Shown here piece by piece: positions 9,147-19,511 of a stretch of 64,000 nucleotides of DNA (its first letter is position 1; the number at the start of each line of letters is the position of its first letter). Location: positions 3,728,001 through 3,792,000 of the forward strand of contig CP064980.1 in NCBI GenBank assembly GCA_016699535.1, written 5' to 3'. Origin of the DNA: Myxococcales bacterium (lineage in GTDB: Bacteria > Myxococcota_A > Polyangia > Polyangiales > GCA-016699535). The position numbers were made by a program, and so were the translations under genes. The notes beneath the pieces were generated by a model. It saw only the letters and a program-made list of their open reading frames with translations, made no database searches and was not told the DNA's origin.

Positions 9147-10364
9147 CTATAGAGCTTGGGCCAGGCGCTCTACCCTAAGAGTGCGGAACCACTGCTTGCC
9201 AGAATTCTGAGCTCGGAAGCGTAGGCTATGCCAGCCTTCGAGGTCTCCAAGTTCTACGGTACCGCTAAAAAACTCTCCGCTGGCATCTTTATCAAAGGTC
9301 TGAAAAGGCCCCTCGTCTACCGATACCGCTACCTTATCGGTCGACACCACCGTTGAAACTTCCAAGCTCACTTGATTGCCACGGTAGCGTTCATACGGAG
9401 CAATACCTTTGACGATAATAAGGTCGTCAGTATAGACGTGGCACAGTTGATCACTGGTTTGCGCCCAAAAAGCGTCTTTCGAATAGGCATACAATGCAGA
9501 TAGCGAAGATAATTTAATTGTCTCAGGGAGATAGCGCTTCCAGGTGCCCACTCCATCTCGACTTAGGAGCTGACCACCATGTGCAACCCAAAGCACTCCT
9601 TCACTTTTTGAAAAGGCTTGAAGCGTACCACTGCCCCACTTCACTTTGCGAAGGCTGTCCTCAGCTCCCACATAAAGCGCTGAATTAGAAATGATCACTG
9701 CTCCAAGCTCGGGGTCGATGTCCAGATGATGTACTTCAGGCCAGTTTTGTACTTGCTCCTGTTGATCGTTCACGAGATCGAAACGCCAAGCGTGGTTTCG
9801 GCTCCTAAACCAAAGCATCTCATCATCCGCGATGCATTGCCCTTCGATAGTGGCAAAGGACTTGATTTGACGAAAATCGATAAACTCCGAGCGAAACGCA
9901 GCCCAACCATCGTTTTCATAACGAAACAAACCATTTTCGGTTGCAACAAAACTAGGACCGTCTGTCTCAGGATCCCCACACATCGCTGCAAAGGCAGCAA
10001 CGGACTCCGGAAAGACAATGCTGCGCGCATCGTTTTTGTCGACGGCATAAATACCTTGAGGCGCCTCAAACAACGCCCGCTCATCGCGAAACGCTACCAC
10101 AAATTGCCCGGCACTGGAAGGAATGGACACTTGAGTCGACAGGCCTTTTTGATCAACATAGCGTGAAGCTACATCACCACGCAGCCAAGCCTGCCCCTGA
10201 GGGCTCACTCCAAGCAAAGTTTCAGTATCCAAAAGCACTTCACAGGTTGCTTCTAGAGGCAATAGTTCGATGTCATCCGGAATAACTTCTATTTTACTCG
10301 GATCTACCGCGCCCGAGCATGCGCCAAGCACAAAAACAAGCGCCCACGGCAAAAATGTTTTCAT
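9147..10364 (-). CDS. Exported lipoprotein of unknown function, possible propeller fold
   Basis: The start at ATG 10364 gives MKTFLPWALVFVLGACSG, a clear lipoprotein signal with Cys at the lipobox. The mature part of about 385 residues has repeated beta-rich blocks such as GQAWLRGDV, VWLRSRNHAWRFD-like and GVLWVAHGGQLLSRDG that recall ligand-binding propellers of the two-component-regulator type. The C-terminal ~70 residues look like an immunoglobulin-like beta-sandwich. No catalytic motif was recognised. It is convergent with the DUF1552 gene and divergent from the second DUF1552 gene at 10546. Confidence 0.65.
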   Translation of the reverse strand: MKTFLPWALVFVLGACSGAVDPSKIEVIPDDIELLPLEATCEVLLDTETLLGVSPQGQAWLRGDVASRYVDQKGLSTQVSIPSSAGQFVVAFRDERALFEAPQGIYAVDKNDARSIVFPESVAAFAAMCGDPETDGPSFVATENGLFRYENDGWAAFRSEFIDFRQIKSFATIEGQCIADDEMLWFRSRNHAWRFDLVNDQQEQVQNWPEVHHLDIDPELGAVIISNSALYVGAEDSLRKVKWGSGTLQAFSKSEGVLWVAHGGQLLSRDGVGTWKRYLPETIKLSSLSALYAYSKDAFWAQTSDQLCHVYTDDLIIVKGIAPYERYRGNQVSLEVSTVVSTDKVAVSVDEGPFQTFDKDASGEFFSGTVELGDLEGWHSLRFRAQNSGKQWFRTLRVERLAQAL

Positions 10365-10512
10365 ACGCTTATCATGGTCCTTGTTGCCAAATTTTCGTAG
10401 TATTGCAATGAGATGCAATATCCACGTAGAATATCAAAAGTTCCGGAACAAATTTAGCTCCGACCATAGCATGTTCTGCTATTATTAAACCTAGCTTTTT
10501 GTAGAAGATGCG

Positions 10513-10529
10513 TTGGTATGAACTTTGCA
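10513..10529 (+). promoter_or_regulatory. Candidate sigma-54 promoter for the second DUF1552 gene
   Basis: TTGGTATGAACTTTGCA has GG at 10515-10516, GC at 10527-10528 and the 10-base gap. The -12 half (TTTGCA) is good and the -24 half (TTGGTATG) deviates at two bases. Transcription would start near 10540, about 6 bases before ATG 10546. Confidence 0.45.
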
Positions 10530-10545
10530 TCCATTCTGCTCTCGG

Positions 10546-11864
10546 ATGCCTAAAAAGACCTCAAGACGAGCCGTACTAACGGGGATGGGACTCGGAGCGA
10601 TTGCCGCCGCACTTCCACCCCTTGAAAGTTTACTGATCAGACGCAAAGGGCAGGTGGTGCAAGCTCAAACCATCCAAACGCCCAAACGTTTTGTGCTGTT
10701 TCATTGGGGTGATGGGGGCTACATGAACAGCTTCACCACGGATGCGCGTAGCGCGCTAACGCCGCAAGGCATAGCCGGATCGCATCCTATCGGCACAGAT
10801 GTCAATCCTTTTGTGAGTGTTGTCAGGGGACTATCCAATGACGATATCTCACTGCAAATTCCGGGTTCAGTCAGCCGCCATTTAGCTACCATCACCACTT
10901 TCACTACGGAATAAAGTCCGTCGTATCGGGGGACTCAATTTCCCGAGGCGGTGGCATCTCAGTGGATCAAGCAGCTGATGCGTTGTTGCGCGGAGATGCC
11001 CCCTTCCCCGCACAGGTACTATCAGCAGATTACAACTCATTTAGAGGAATACCGTACAATATGATGTCGTTTGATGCATCAGGACAGGCACAAAATATCG
11101 TGCAAAACTCTGGTGAGCTATTCAACCGTCTTTTCTCTTCATACACGGCTCCTGATACATCTCAAGATGAACTCAATCAACTTCATGCACGGCGTCGAAG
11201 TGTGCTTGATTTCGTCAAAGAAGACATCAAACGTTTACAACAAAACGTGAGTCAGGCTGACCGAGAGCGCTTGGACCAACATTTCACTGCAGTTCGCAAC
11301 GTCGAACTACAAAGCACCACTGCACCGCGCCAGTGTTCTGTAGGAGAGGCAGTCGGCAACCAGAGCGATCTTCAGCAGCGTACCGAGCTTATGCAGGAAG
11401 TCGTCGCTCTTGCTCTTTCGTGTGACCTCACCAGGACCGTTGTCTTTACCGTTAGTAGTACAGAATGTTCAACGACCTACGGATTTTTGGGCCACAATGT
11501 CAAAGACCACGACATAAGTCATTTGTGTTGCGGTTCGGATACCCAAATGTTCGCCGAGATGACTCAGTACAAAGTCTCTCGTTTTGGTCGACTTGTTGAA
11601 AAACTAAGCTCATTCGGAGACGGGGGTGGCAGCACCCTACTTGATAGTAGCATCGTGGTCGGTCTCAGCGAGATGGGAGATGCGAATCACACCGACTCAG
11701 AGCTGCCAGTTTTAGTTGCCGGCGCCGGACATTCTGGAGGAGGCACCATCACAGCTAGCGGCCCCATATCGAACCTGTGGCTGACTGTGCTTCGTAACGC
11801 CGGTTCAACTCAATCAAGTTTCGGAAACTCGACAGGAAGCATCAGCGGGTTGTGGGAATCATGA
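10546..11864 (+). CDS. DUF1552 family protein with Tat-like signal (frameshift near 10908)
   Basis: Paralogue of the 7646 gene. From ATG 10546 the protein begins MPKKTSRRAVLTGMGLGAIA, a twin-arginine signal. KRFVLFHWGDGGYMNS corresponds to RFVAMFRPNGTA in the other copy, and ALSCDLTRTVVFTVSS to its ACDLTR block. The first frame ends at 10914. The second resumes without a clear loss of sequence (GIKSVVSGDSISRGGGISVD), so one base is missing at about 10905-10912. The gene overlaps the next one by 4 bp (ATGA). Here DUF1552 comes first, the reverse of the locus at 5974-9130. Confidence 0.8.
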
Positions 11865-13512
11865 TGGCAAAAAAGCTCCAAACATTATCGAGCTACCGCC
11901 ATCTTATTTTGGCCGCGCTCATACTCGACTTGATAGGCTGCTTCGGATCGATTTCGGGCAAAGGGTCAGGCTCTTCGAATCCAAATGCTGCCGCGGGTAC
12001 GGTAACGCCGCTGACTTGCACTGAGGAATCGTTGTCACCTGGGTTTAACCCCATGCGTCGTTTGAGCAATTTGAGTATGCTCGTACAATCGAAGACATAT
12101 TTGGGGTGGATATCTCCGCTCAAGCCAGCAGCTTTCCTGCAGACCCTGTGGTGGAAGGATTCAGTAACAACGCTGACTTTTTGACGATTTCAGATGCACA
12201 TGCCACGCAATACATGAACATCGCCGAATATGTAGCGGATGCGGCGATCCAAAATGCGACGCTACTTGCACACTTTACTGGTGGCTGTGATGTGCAGCAA
12301 ACAGCTTGCATTCAAACATTTACGCAAAACTTGGGCAAAGTCGTCTATCGCAGACCACTTAGCGAAGAAGAGATCGGGAACTTTATGACCCTCGGTGCCA
12401 CAGCCGATAGCAACGGTGCCCTCGAAAAGGTACGTGTCGTAGTCGAAGCTATGCTGCAGTCGCCTTTTTTCGTGTTCCGTGTTGAATATGGACAAGAAAA
12501 CGGCGAGCGACCTCAGCTACGAAAACTCGATCCCTATGAAATAATTTCTCGCTTGAGCTTTTTGCTCTGGCAAAAAGGTCCATCTGAAGCACTTTTGGAT
12601 CGAGTTGATGGCCTTGATTTGAGTAGCGTTGAAGGAATAAGTGCACTCACGACAGAAATGCTCCAGGATTCAGCTTCCGAAGAAGTCCGATGGCATTTTT
12701 CTAAACAGTGGCTTCGGATGGATACTCTTGAAGGAAAAAGTCTACCTGACAATGAATCCTTTAGCAGTGCGTTAGTCACGAGTGCAATCGAAGAAGTGCA
12801 GCTTTTGAATAGAGATGCCTTAGGTAGCGGCGGTGATGTGCGCTCGTTACTCAATGCTCGTTACGGCTATGCTGATTCACTACTTGCGGACATCTACGAG
12901 GTATCAGCACCTTCCACAACATCACTACAGAAGGTGAACTACGATGAATCTTCGCTTCGTGGAGGTCTATTTTCAACAGCTGCATTCTCGATGTTGACTA
13001 CCAATAGCCAAGGGGGCGTCACTTCGTTTACCCGTCGCGGAGCATATATTCGCGATGCTTTTTTGTGTGATCCGCTACCAGCTCCGCCTCCTGGTGCAGA
13101 AGCTCTCACTGAAGTGAACCGTTTGGAAGACCCCACCTGTAGCGGCTGCCATGTCAAGGTGGACCTCATTGGACATGGCCTTGAGATGTTTGATGCTTTG
13201 GGCAAGCAGCGTAGTAGCTATGCCAACGGAGACCCCGTCATTACCGCCGGTAGCATTGATGGCCTGGATGATCCGGATTTCAGTGGGGCAGCACAACTCG
13301 GCACCAAGATCGGAGATCAACCACAGTTCTCCGAGTGTGTCGTGGATCACTATTTGCGGTGGGCCCTCGGCAAAATCTTGGAAGATGAATACGATGGATG
13401 CACTGTGGATATCATCTCCCGTGATTTGATATCAAAGAGCTACGATTTTAATTCCATGATTTTGCAACTCGTAACAAGTGATGCATTTAGGTACCGTACA
13501 GCCCTACAGTGA
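11861..13512 (+). CDS. DUF1592/DUF1588/DUF1585-family exported lipoprotein (frameshift near 12070)
   Basis: Second DUF1592-type protein. The signal ALILDLIGCFGS suggests a lipoprotein. In the first frame FNPMRRLSN leads into DUF1587, and in the next frame FEYARTIEDIFGVDISAQAS continues it, so one T is probably missing from the AATTT at about 12070. Later come SPFFVFRVEYGQ, LSFLLWQKGPSEALLD (DUF1592), CSGCHVKVDLIGHGLEMFD with CxxCH (DUF1588) and CVVDHYLRWALG (DUF1585). The gene forms a two-gene unit with the preceding DUF1552 gene. Confidence 0.82.
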
Positions 13513-13726
13513 CAATCTCTGCCGCTCGTGACTCAGAAACAGTTCTCACGACGACGTCAGTGCCCGTTCGTGTTGAGGCACAACAAGCAATGGCCGAGAC
13601 TTTGCGAGACGGCATAGGGGCTTTTCTCTTGAACCAATCCCTCTGCTGACACCCGAACCGAAAAACACAACCTTCCTAGACTGATGTGCCTTACAGCAAC
13701 TAGGCAACATCTACACAGCAAAACGA

Positions 13727-14743
13727 TTACTGGAGTAGTCTAAGGCACATACTCTTGGAAAAACGCCAAATAGATTCGCCCCAAAGTGAATTTCCATTCC
13801 CATCAGTCGTCGTATGGCCAACACCTGGAAGTTCACAGAACGCAACGGGCATGTCACTTGGATTACAGTCAGTATAACGAACGCAAGTACTCTCGTTTGG
13901 AATCCATCCTTGTGTTCCGCTGCATTGATAAAAATCAATAACTTCTTGCGCCATCAACGTTGACCACTGATTCATCAGACCATCGTTCTCGCCCACACCG
14001 ATGTAGCTAGCCACCTGCCCAACGCAGCTGTTATCGTAGTCCCATGTGCCTGCAATGGGAGCCATGCCACGAACGATGTCGCCACGTTTGCAACCAACGT
14101 AAGAAGCCATCTCGCCTCCAAGGCTAAATCCACTTACAAAAACTCGCTCTAGATTAATGCAAAAGGTCTTAGCCGCATCGGCAACGAGAGTATCAAAAAA
14201 CGTCATGTTAGCTGCCTCGGAACTGCCTAGCCATTCTCGGGAGGAGCCCACTTGGAGCGCTTCAGGATGAATAAAAATAGCGTCTTCTTCGTAACCTGCA
14301 TCCATCACAAAAGTGGCTTGCCCACCAGAGCTGCCATGAAAGCCAAAAAAAAGAGGATAAGCTCGACTGTGATCGTAGCTAGCAGGCACCGACAAACTGT
14401 AGGTTCGGTTAGCACCGGCAATCAGCATCTGCTCGGTTGATGTACCACGTTTAGACGGGGCTGAAAGATCACAGCCTGCACTACGGGTGGTAATTTTGGG
14501 TAAAGTCGACGGATCATTCGGATCGGAACCACTGTCTGATGGGTCAGTGCCGACAGCCGGATCAGTCGAGATGTCCGGATCCGTACCCGACGAAGTTTCT
14601 GATGTGCTCAGCACTCCTGCAGAATTTTGTTCGCCTTGACTGCCAGCCGGGTCTATTACTTCTCCTGTACACGCTGCAAGCAAGCAGGCAGCAACCACAA
14701 CGAGCAGAGTGCTCCGTATATCTCGAGATCGTATTATACCCAC
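13727..14743 (-). CDS. LpqC/ferulic-esterase-like secreted alpha/beta hydrolase (lipoprotein)
   Basis: Exported esterase of the CE1/LpqC (PHB depolymerase-like) family. From GTG 14743 it has the lipoprotein signal VVVAACLLAACTG and a 50-residue Ser/Asp/Thr-rich linker. The hydrolase domain shows YPLFFGFHGSSGG (oxyanion region), VSGFSLGGEMA (nucleophile elbow GxSxG), GENDGLM (Asp) and LPGVGHTT (His). The sequence after SIWRF is odd: adding one T in the run at 13759-13763 would give FFQEYVP and a stop near 13740, a more family-like ending. It is convergent with the DUF1592 gene. Confidence 0.8.
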   Translation of the reverse strand: MGIIRSRDIRSTLLVVVAACLLAACTGEVIDPAGSQGEQNSAGVLSTSETSSGTDPDISTDPAVGTDPSDSGSDPNDPSTLPKITTRSAGCDLSAPSKRGTSTEQMLIAGANRTYSLSVPASYDHSRAYPLFFGFHGSSGGQATFVMDAGYEEDAIFIHPEALQVGSSREWLGSSEAANMTFFDTLVADAAKTFCINLERVFVSGFSLGGEMASYVGCKRGDIVRGMAPIAGTWDYDNSCVGQVASYIGVGENDGLMNQWSTLMAQEVIDFYQCSGTQGWIPNESTCVRYTDCNPSDMPVAFCELPGVGHTTTDGNGNSLWGESIWRFSKSMCLRLLQ

Positions 14744-14770
14744 AATTCACACTCCATGCTTGAAATACTA

Positions 14771-14787
14771 TGCAAGAACTGCACCAG
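14771..14787 (-). promoter_or_regulatory. Candidate sigma-54 promoter for the LpqC-like esterase
   Basis: On the minus strand the sequence reads CTGGTGCAGTTCTTGCA, with GG and GC 10 bases apart and a good -12 half (CTTGCA). Transcription would begin near 14760, leaving about 17 bases before GTG 14743, including GGAG as a ribosome site. Confidence 0.45.
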
Positions 14788-14930
14788 GTAATACCCATTA
14801 CAAAACCGACAAATACACTGTTTTTCCGCAGAACAGTGACCGGCTACATGCGCAAAGAACGTTCTTTGTACCATGCTGCTCTAGCTAAGACTTGTGAAAT
14901 TGTAAGCGGGGTCGGTCCACAAAGCCGCCA

Positions 14931-16157
14931 GTGCCGGTGGAATACAACCGATTAATAACTATAGCGGTTGTGCCAAGTAAACTATGGCAAGCTTTGGCCT
15001 CTACAAAAATCATAGGCTATACTAGATTGGTGGGCTTTGCTTATCCATTATTGATCGCCATCGCTGTATTGGGCGGATGCAACTCGTTTGGGAGCGCTGT
15101 GCATCAAAGTCCAGCAGATTCTGGAACGCCAAGCGACTCAACCGTCGATGTCAAAAACGATGACTCGAGCACGACTCTAGATTGCTCTGATGGAATACTC
15201 AACGGGAATGAGACCGACGTCGATTGTGGCGGAAGCTGCCCCGCCTGCGCCCTGGGAAAGCAATGCGACGTTGCCGCTGACTGCGATAGCAACATGTGCC
15301 CCGCTGGCTACTGCACCTGCGTATACGGTAGCTTTTCTGAACCAATCAACCTTGGGGCTGATATCAATTCGGTATACCCCGAGTGGGATCCCTTACCCAG
15401 CACTGATCACTTAAGGCTATATTTTTCCTCTGATCGGCCAGACGGCGCTGGTAAAACGGACTTGTATGTCGCAACACGATCCACGATAGGAGCTTCGTAT
15501 TCCTCTGTGGTACCCCTTAGTGAAATCAATGGGACGAGTTCCGAAGACAACCCTTCGGTGTGGAATGCGGACACCGAGCTTGCATATGGCACGTGGAGCA
15601 CTTGGGGTGTAGATGGAACATTAATCCACGCAACACGTTCAACGGCATCAGGACAATTCACCTTATCTACCGCAGGAATTTTTGATGCGATCAATCGAAG
15701 TGATTCGGCACAGCTCGAAATCGCAGTCACCGAAGACGGTTTGCTTGCAGTATTTACGTCCAACCAAACCGGCACGGGCGATTTTGATCTTTGGCAAACA
15801 ACGCGACAAACAACATCCGAAGCCTTTGCTGCGCCAACAGAACTTACTGAACTCAACTCAACATTTTTGGATGCTTTTGCGACACTCTCACGCGACGGTC
15901 TAAGCGTCTATTTCAACTCTCAACGCTCTGGCGGCCTAGGTATGGCGGACATTTACACAGCATCTCGAACGAGCCGCAGTGAAGCCTTCAGTGCCCCTGT
16001 TGCTGTTCCAGGAGTGAATAGCTCAGGTATTGATGCAACGCCGGCACTGAGCGCCGATGGATTGACACTATACTTCGCTAGCGACCGACCAGGTGGACAG
16101 GGCGATGTCGATCTGTGGATGAGCACGCGTAGCTGTTTGTCGGCGACACCTAATTAA
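14931..16157 (+). CDS. Lipoprotein with Cys-rich myxobacterial motif and PD40-type beta-propeller
   Basis: Exported protein of unknown role. A hydrophobic stretch ending AIAVLGGC is the likely lipobox, so the true start may lie downstream of GTG 14931. A Ser/Asp linker leads to a Cys-rich block, SDGILNGNETDVDCGGSCP-AC followed by GKQCDVAADCDSNMC, a motif often seen in myxobacterial surface proteins. The remaining ~270 residues contain repeated LYFSSDRPDGAG-like units (LRLYFSSDRP, SVYFNSQRSGG, LTLYFASDRPGG), the signature of WD40-like PD40 propellers as in TolB. Confidence 0.75.
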   Translation: MPVEYNRLITIAVVPSKLWQALASTKIIGYTRLVGFAYPLLIAIAVLGGCNSFGSAVHQSPADSGTPSDSTVDVKNDDSSTTLDCSDGILNGNETDVDCGGSCPACALGKQCDVAADCDSNMCPAGYCTCVYGSFSEPINLGADINSVYPEWDPLPSTDHLRLYFSSDRPDGAGKTDLYVATRSTIGASYSSVVPLSEINGTSSEDNPSVWNADTELAYGTWSTWGVDGTLIHATRSTASGQFTLSTAGIFDAINRSDSAQLEIAVTEDGLLAVFTSNQTGTGDFDLWQTTRQTTSEAFAAPTELTELNSTFLDAFATLSRDGLSVYFNSQRSGGLGMADIYTASRTSRSEAFSAPVAVPGVNSSGIDATPALSADGLTLYFASDRPGGQGDVDLWMSTRSCLSATPN

Positions 16158-16213
16158 TCTTGGCAATGCGTTTATTATGGCCTTTATGAATATTTCTTGC
16201 TGCCGAAAAAGCC

Positions 16214-17610
16214 TTACAGTATGTACTTTGCCAAATCTTGATCTGCCAAAATGGGATCGAGCGTCGATCTTACTTTATCCCCATCCACTGCATATTGCTG
16301 CTCGTTCATCTCCGGGGCAACAAACGATAGTTCTTCAAGCAAGGCTTCCATGATGGCATGCAACCTGCGTGCGCCAATATTCTCCGAGCGCTGATTCGCT
16401 TGGGTTGCAAAATGAGCCATTGCAGCAATACCATCCTCGGTGAAGTCTAATTTAATGCCCTCAGTTTTCATCAGAGCCACGTATTGTCGCGTGAGTGAAT
16501 TTTTAGGCTCTGTCAGAATTTTCACGAAGTCTTTTTCCTCGAGACTATCCAGTTCGACGCGTATGGGAAAACGTCCTTGAAGCTCAGGAATTAAATCAGA
16601 CACTTTACTCAAGTGAAATGCACCTGCCGCTATGAAAAGAATATGGTCGGTACGAACAGCCCCGTATTTCGTGTTGACAGTACTTCCCTCTACGACAGGC
16701 AGCAGATCGCGCTGCACGCCCTCTCGGGAAACATCAGGACCCATGGCACTTTGACGGCCGGCGATTTTGTCAATTTCATCTAAGAACACAATACCTGATT
16801 GTTCGGTACGCTCCACAGCCAGACGCTGCACACGATCCATATCCACTAGCTTTTGCGCTTCTTCCTTTTCAAGCAGCTTGCGGGCTTCGGGGACTTTAAC
16901 CTTGCGACGCTTTGCTTTTCCCCCCATCCCGGGAATTTGGCTAAATAGATCTTTGAGATTGTGCTCCATGTCCTCGATGCCTGGACCACCCATGACTGTC
17001 ATCATCGGCATCATGCCTTGCGGTGATTCGACATCAAGCTCAACAAGTTCATCGTCGAGTTCGCCAGACCGTAACTTTTTCTTTACTTCATCAAGTTTTT
17101 CTCGCGCTATCGGTGTGGGAGCCGGTCCTTGACCGATGCTAAATGGACCAAAATTGGGTACGGCTTTTGGCGGTGCCGGAAGGTCCGCAGCGGCTAGCTT
17201 GCGCACCAGGCGCTCTTCCGCATTTTCGGCGGCGCGAATTTTGACGTTTTCCATCTCCTCATCGCGAACCATTTGCACCGCAAGCGCGACCAAGTCCCGA
17301 ATCATTGACTCCACGTCGCGCCCGACATAGCCGACCTCAGTAAACTTCGAGGCCTCTACTTTGACAAAAGGTGCTCGGGCAAGCTTTGCAAGGCGCCTTG
17401 CAATTTCTGTTTTGCCAACACCCGTCGGACCGATCATGATGATGTTTTTAGGAGCGATTTCATCCCGCAAATCTTCAGGCACTTGCTGACGTCGCCAGCG
17501 ATTTCGCAATGCCACAGCTACGGCACGTTTGGCTTTGTCTTGTCCTATAATATACCGATCAAGTTCACCGACGATTTCCCGAGGGGTAAATTACGAGTTT
17601 CAGTGCTCAC
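16214..17610 (-). CDS. hslU: ATP-dependent protease ATPase subunit HslU (frameshift near 17585)
   Basis: Hexameric AAA+ unfoldase that feeds substrates to HslV. Walker A GPTGVGKTEIARRLA, the pore loop EASKFTEVGYVGRDVES, the intermediate domain (residues ~130-240), Walker B GIVFLDEIDKIAG and sensor motifs RFPIRVELDSL and RSENIGARRLHAIMEA are all present. The annotated start is GTG 17610, whose GTGA overlaps the hslV stop. From there VSTETRNLP is followed in the next frame by PREIVGELDRYIIGQDKAKR. One C is missing from the C4 run at about 17585; without it the first ~30 residues appear lost. Confidence 0.93.
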
Positions 17611-18148
17611 GCGTTAATCTCCTCGGTCACAAGCTTGTTATTTGTATAGACACAGATTTCAGAAGCGATTTCTAAGGAACGTTCGGCAATATCTTTGGCT
17701 GATAGTTCTGTGTTGCGCAATAAAGCCTGACCTGCGGCAAGCGCATAGCTTCCGCCAGAACCAATTGCGATAATGCCTTCATCCGGTTCTATCACATCCC
17801 CTATGCCACTGAGGAGCAAAGTGCGTTCATTGTCCATAACGATCATCATCGCTTCAAGACGGCGTAAGTACTTGTCGGTCCGCCAATCTTTTGCAAGTTC
17901 AACGGAGGCCTTAAGTAAGTTGCCACGATGCTCTTTAAACTTTGCTTCAAAACGATCAAGTAACGTAAAAGCGTCCGCCGTTGCTCCGGCAAAACCAGCA
18001 ACAACTTTACCATCCGCAAGTCTGCGAACTTTTTAGCATTGCCCTTAAGCACCGTTTGACCATGAGAGACTTGGCCATCTCCGGTCATCGCTGCTGAGTT
18101 GTTCCGTCTGACCGCGACAATGGTCGTCGATCGCATTTGTTTTCCCAT
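17607..18148 (-). CDS. hslV: ATP-dependent protease subunit HslV (frameshift near 18032)
   Basis: Threonine peptidase of the HslUV proteasome-like complex. The N-terminus MRSTTIVAVRRNNSAAMTGDGQVSHGQ includes the catalytic Thr pair. The frame shifts after GNAKK at the A run near 18030-18034. The other frame gives VRRLADGKVVAGFAGATADAFTL, then WRTDKYLRRLEAMMIV and GIIAIGSGGSYALAAGQALL to the end. Adding one A restores a protein of about 180 residues, normal for HslV. The start could be ATG 18148 or 18136. It lies between xerC and hslU. Confidence 0.92.
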
Positions 18149-18253
18149 GATTTTTCGCAAAGTGAGGCCAAGCTAAGAACGAGTCGGGTTACTGTCAAGC
18201 AATCTATTTAACCTCCAGAGCCCACTTAACTCCCCCTTTGAATTCAAAGGCTT

Positions 18254-18414
18254 AGAGCATTTCCAATACAATTGATCGCGATATCGCACAGGGCAGTGCG
18301 ACTGAGGCGAGGAGAGGCCACCAGTTGCAATGGTGCCACGGCGAGGAGGAGCACCGCAACATCGGGCGTTCTGGACAAGCAAGAATCGAATCAATTGTAT
18401 TGGAAATGCTCTAG
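18254..18414. repeat. MITE-like element with 24-bp perfect terminal inverted repeats
   Basis: AGAGCATTTCCAATACAATTGAT (from about 18255) is repeated as its exact reverse complement ATCAATTGTATTGGAAATGCTCT ending at about 18413, and one more base pair extends the arms. The element is about 160 bp and has no credible gene. Its right end contains or touches the TAG stop codon of xerC. Part of its inside resembles the 4440-4575 gap. It looks like a non-autonomous mobile or palindromic repeat, not a simple terminator, because the arms are about 113 bases apart. Confidence 0.7.
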
Positions 18415-19364
18415 CTTGTTTTTTTGTTCTGGGCCAGTGGGTGGGCCTTATCGTAGACCTCAAAAAGGCGATCGATACTTACGTGGGTATAACGTTGTGT
18501 TGTTGCAAGACTTGCATGCCCTAGAAGTTCTTGAATATTTCTCAGATCCGCCCCAGCATCCAGCAGGTGCGTAGCACAACTGTGCCGCAACATATGAGGA
18601 TGGATATCCGAGCGCCCCAAGGCTTGTATGCCGTAGTTTCGAAGCAAAGCCTGGATACGCCTGGCGGTCAAAGGTGTGCCGTATTGCCCTAAAAAAAGCG
18701 TACGCGTGTTTTGTTTCAAGGTTTTGGGATGAACGAAGTATTGCCTTTCCTTCAGATAAGCTCGCAAAGCATCCACCGCAGGCTGTGTGAGCGGCACCCA
18801 GCGCGCTTTGTCACCTTTACCAACTACATGCATTCGAGCAGCACTTATATCAACATCCGCTATCGTAGCTGTCGCCACTTCGCTTACTCGTAATGCACTG
18901 CCGTATAGCACTTCCAAGATAGCAAGGTCTCGCAAAGCGATTCGGCTGTTTTCTGGAACACGATGCTCAGCTTGTTCAAGCACTCGAAAGGCATCATCAA
19001 CGGTGAGAAAGGACGGAAGTTTACGGCGCAGTTTCGGAGTGCGCAACGCCGCCGCTGGATTGTATTTAATCTGCCCACGTCGGAACAAAAAGCGATAAAA
19101 GGCCCGAAGCGCTGCCATTTTTCTCGATAGGGTCAGGGATGCGTTGTTATCAAACAAGGTCGCCAAAAATGTTCTCAAGACAAGAGCATCATGGCGCGTT
19201 GCATCCAAAGGATATTTTCTTTCTTTTAGAAAAATCTCGAAGCGCGAGAGATCGCTCAAATAGGTCTTAACCGTCCGAGGCGCATAGCGCTTCTCACTTT
19301 TCAAATAATTCTCAAAAAGCTCAACTTGCTGAGTAAACGCGCTCTGCTGTCCCTGAATCCCCAC
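18411..19364 (-). CDS. xerC: Tyrosine recombinase XerC
   Basis: Site-specific recombinase that resolves chromosome dimers at dif. The 317-residue protein has the SAM-like N-terminal domain (FENYLKSEKRYAPRTVKTYLSDL) and the catalytic set: Arg in GSALRVSEVA, Lys in GKGDKARWVPL, HxxR in HMLRHSCATHLL, His in LLGHASLATTQ and the nucleophile Tyr in RYTHV. A GTG start at 19364 is used. The order xerC-hslV-hslU matches the codV-clpQ-clpY cluster of Bacillus, supporting XerC over an integron or phage integrase. The stop codon lies in the terminal repeat of the adjoining element. Confidence 0.93.
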   Translation of the reverse strand: MGIQGQQSAFTQQVELFENYLKSEKRYAPRTVKTYLSDLSRFEIFLKERKYPLDATRHDALVLRTFLATLFDNNASLTLSRKMAALRAFYRFLFRRGQIKYNPAAALRTPKLRRKLPSFLTVDDAFRVLEQAEHRVPENSRIALRDLAILEVLYGSALRVSEVATATIADVDISAARMHVVGKGDKARWVPLTQPAVDALRAYLKERQYFVHPKTLKQNTRTLFLGQYGTPLTARRIQALLRNYGIQALGRSDIHPHMLRHSCATHLLDAGADLRNIQELLGHASLATTQRYTHVSIDRLFEVYDKAHPLAQNKKTS

Positions 19365-19511
19365 AACTCACAGCATGCCAGAACTACCAGCACTACCAAA
19401 GAAAATGCTCTTGGCTTCCGGAAGTTGATGACCTTGAAAGCTTTGATGCAGTCCTTCTAAGCCCCCAGAAGGCTGTGGCTGACCGAAGACTCACTATCCG
19501 GCATCTGGTAT

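Noticed and set aside
14770..14955. Small rightward open frame upstream of the beta-propeller gene
   Set aside because: No signal, no ribosome site and no recognisable protein; the stretch holds a promoter-like site for the opposite strand.
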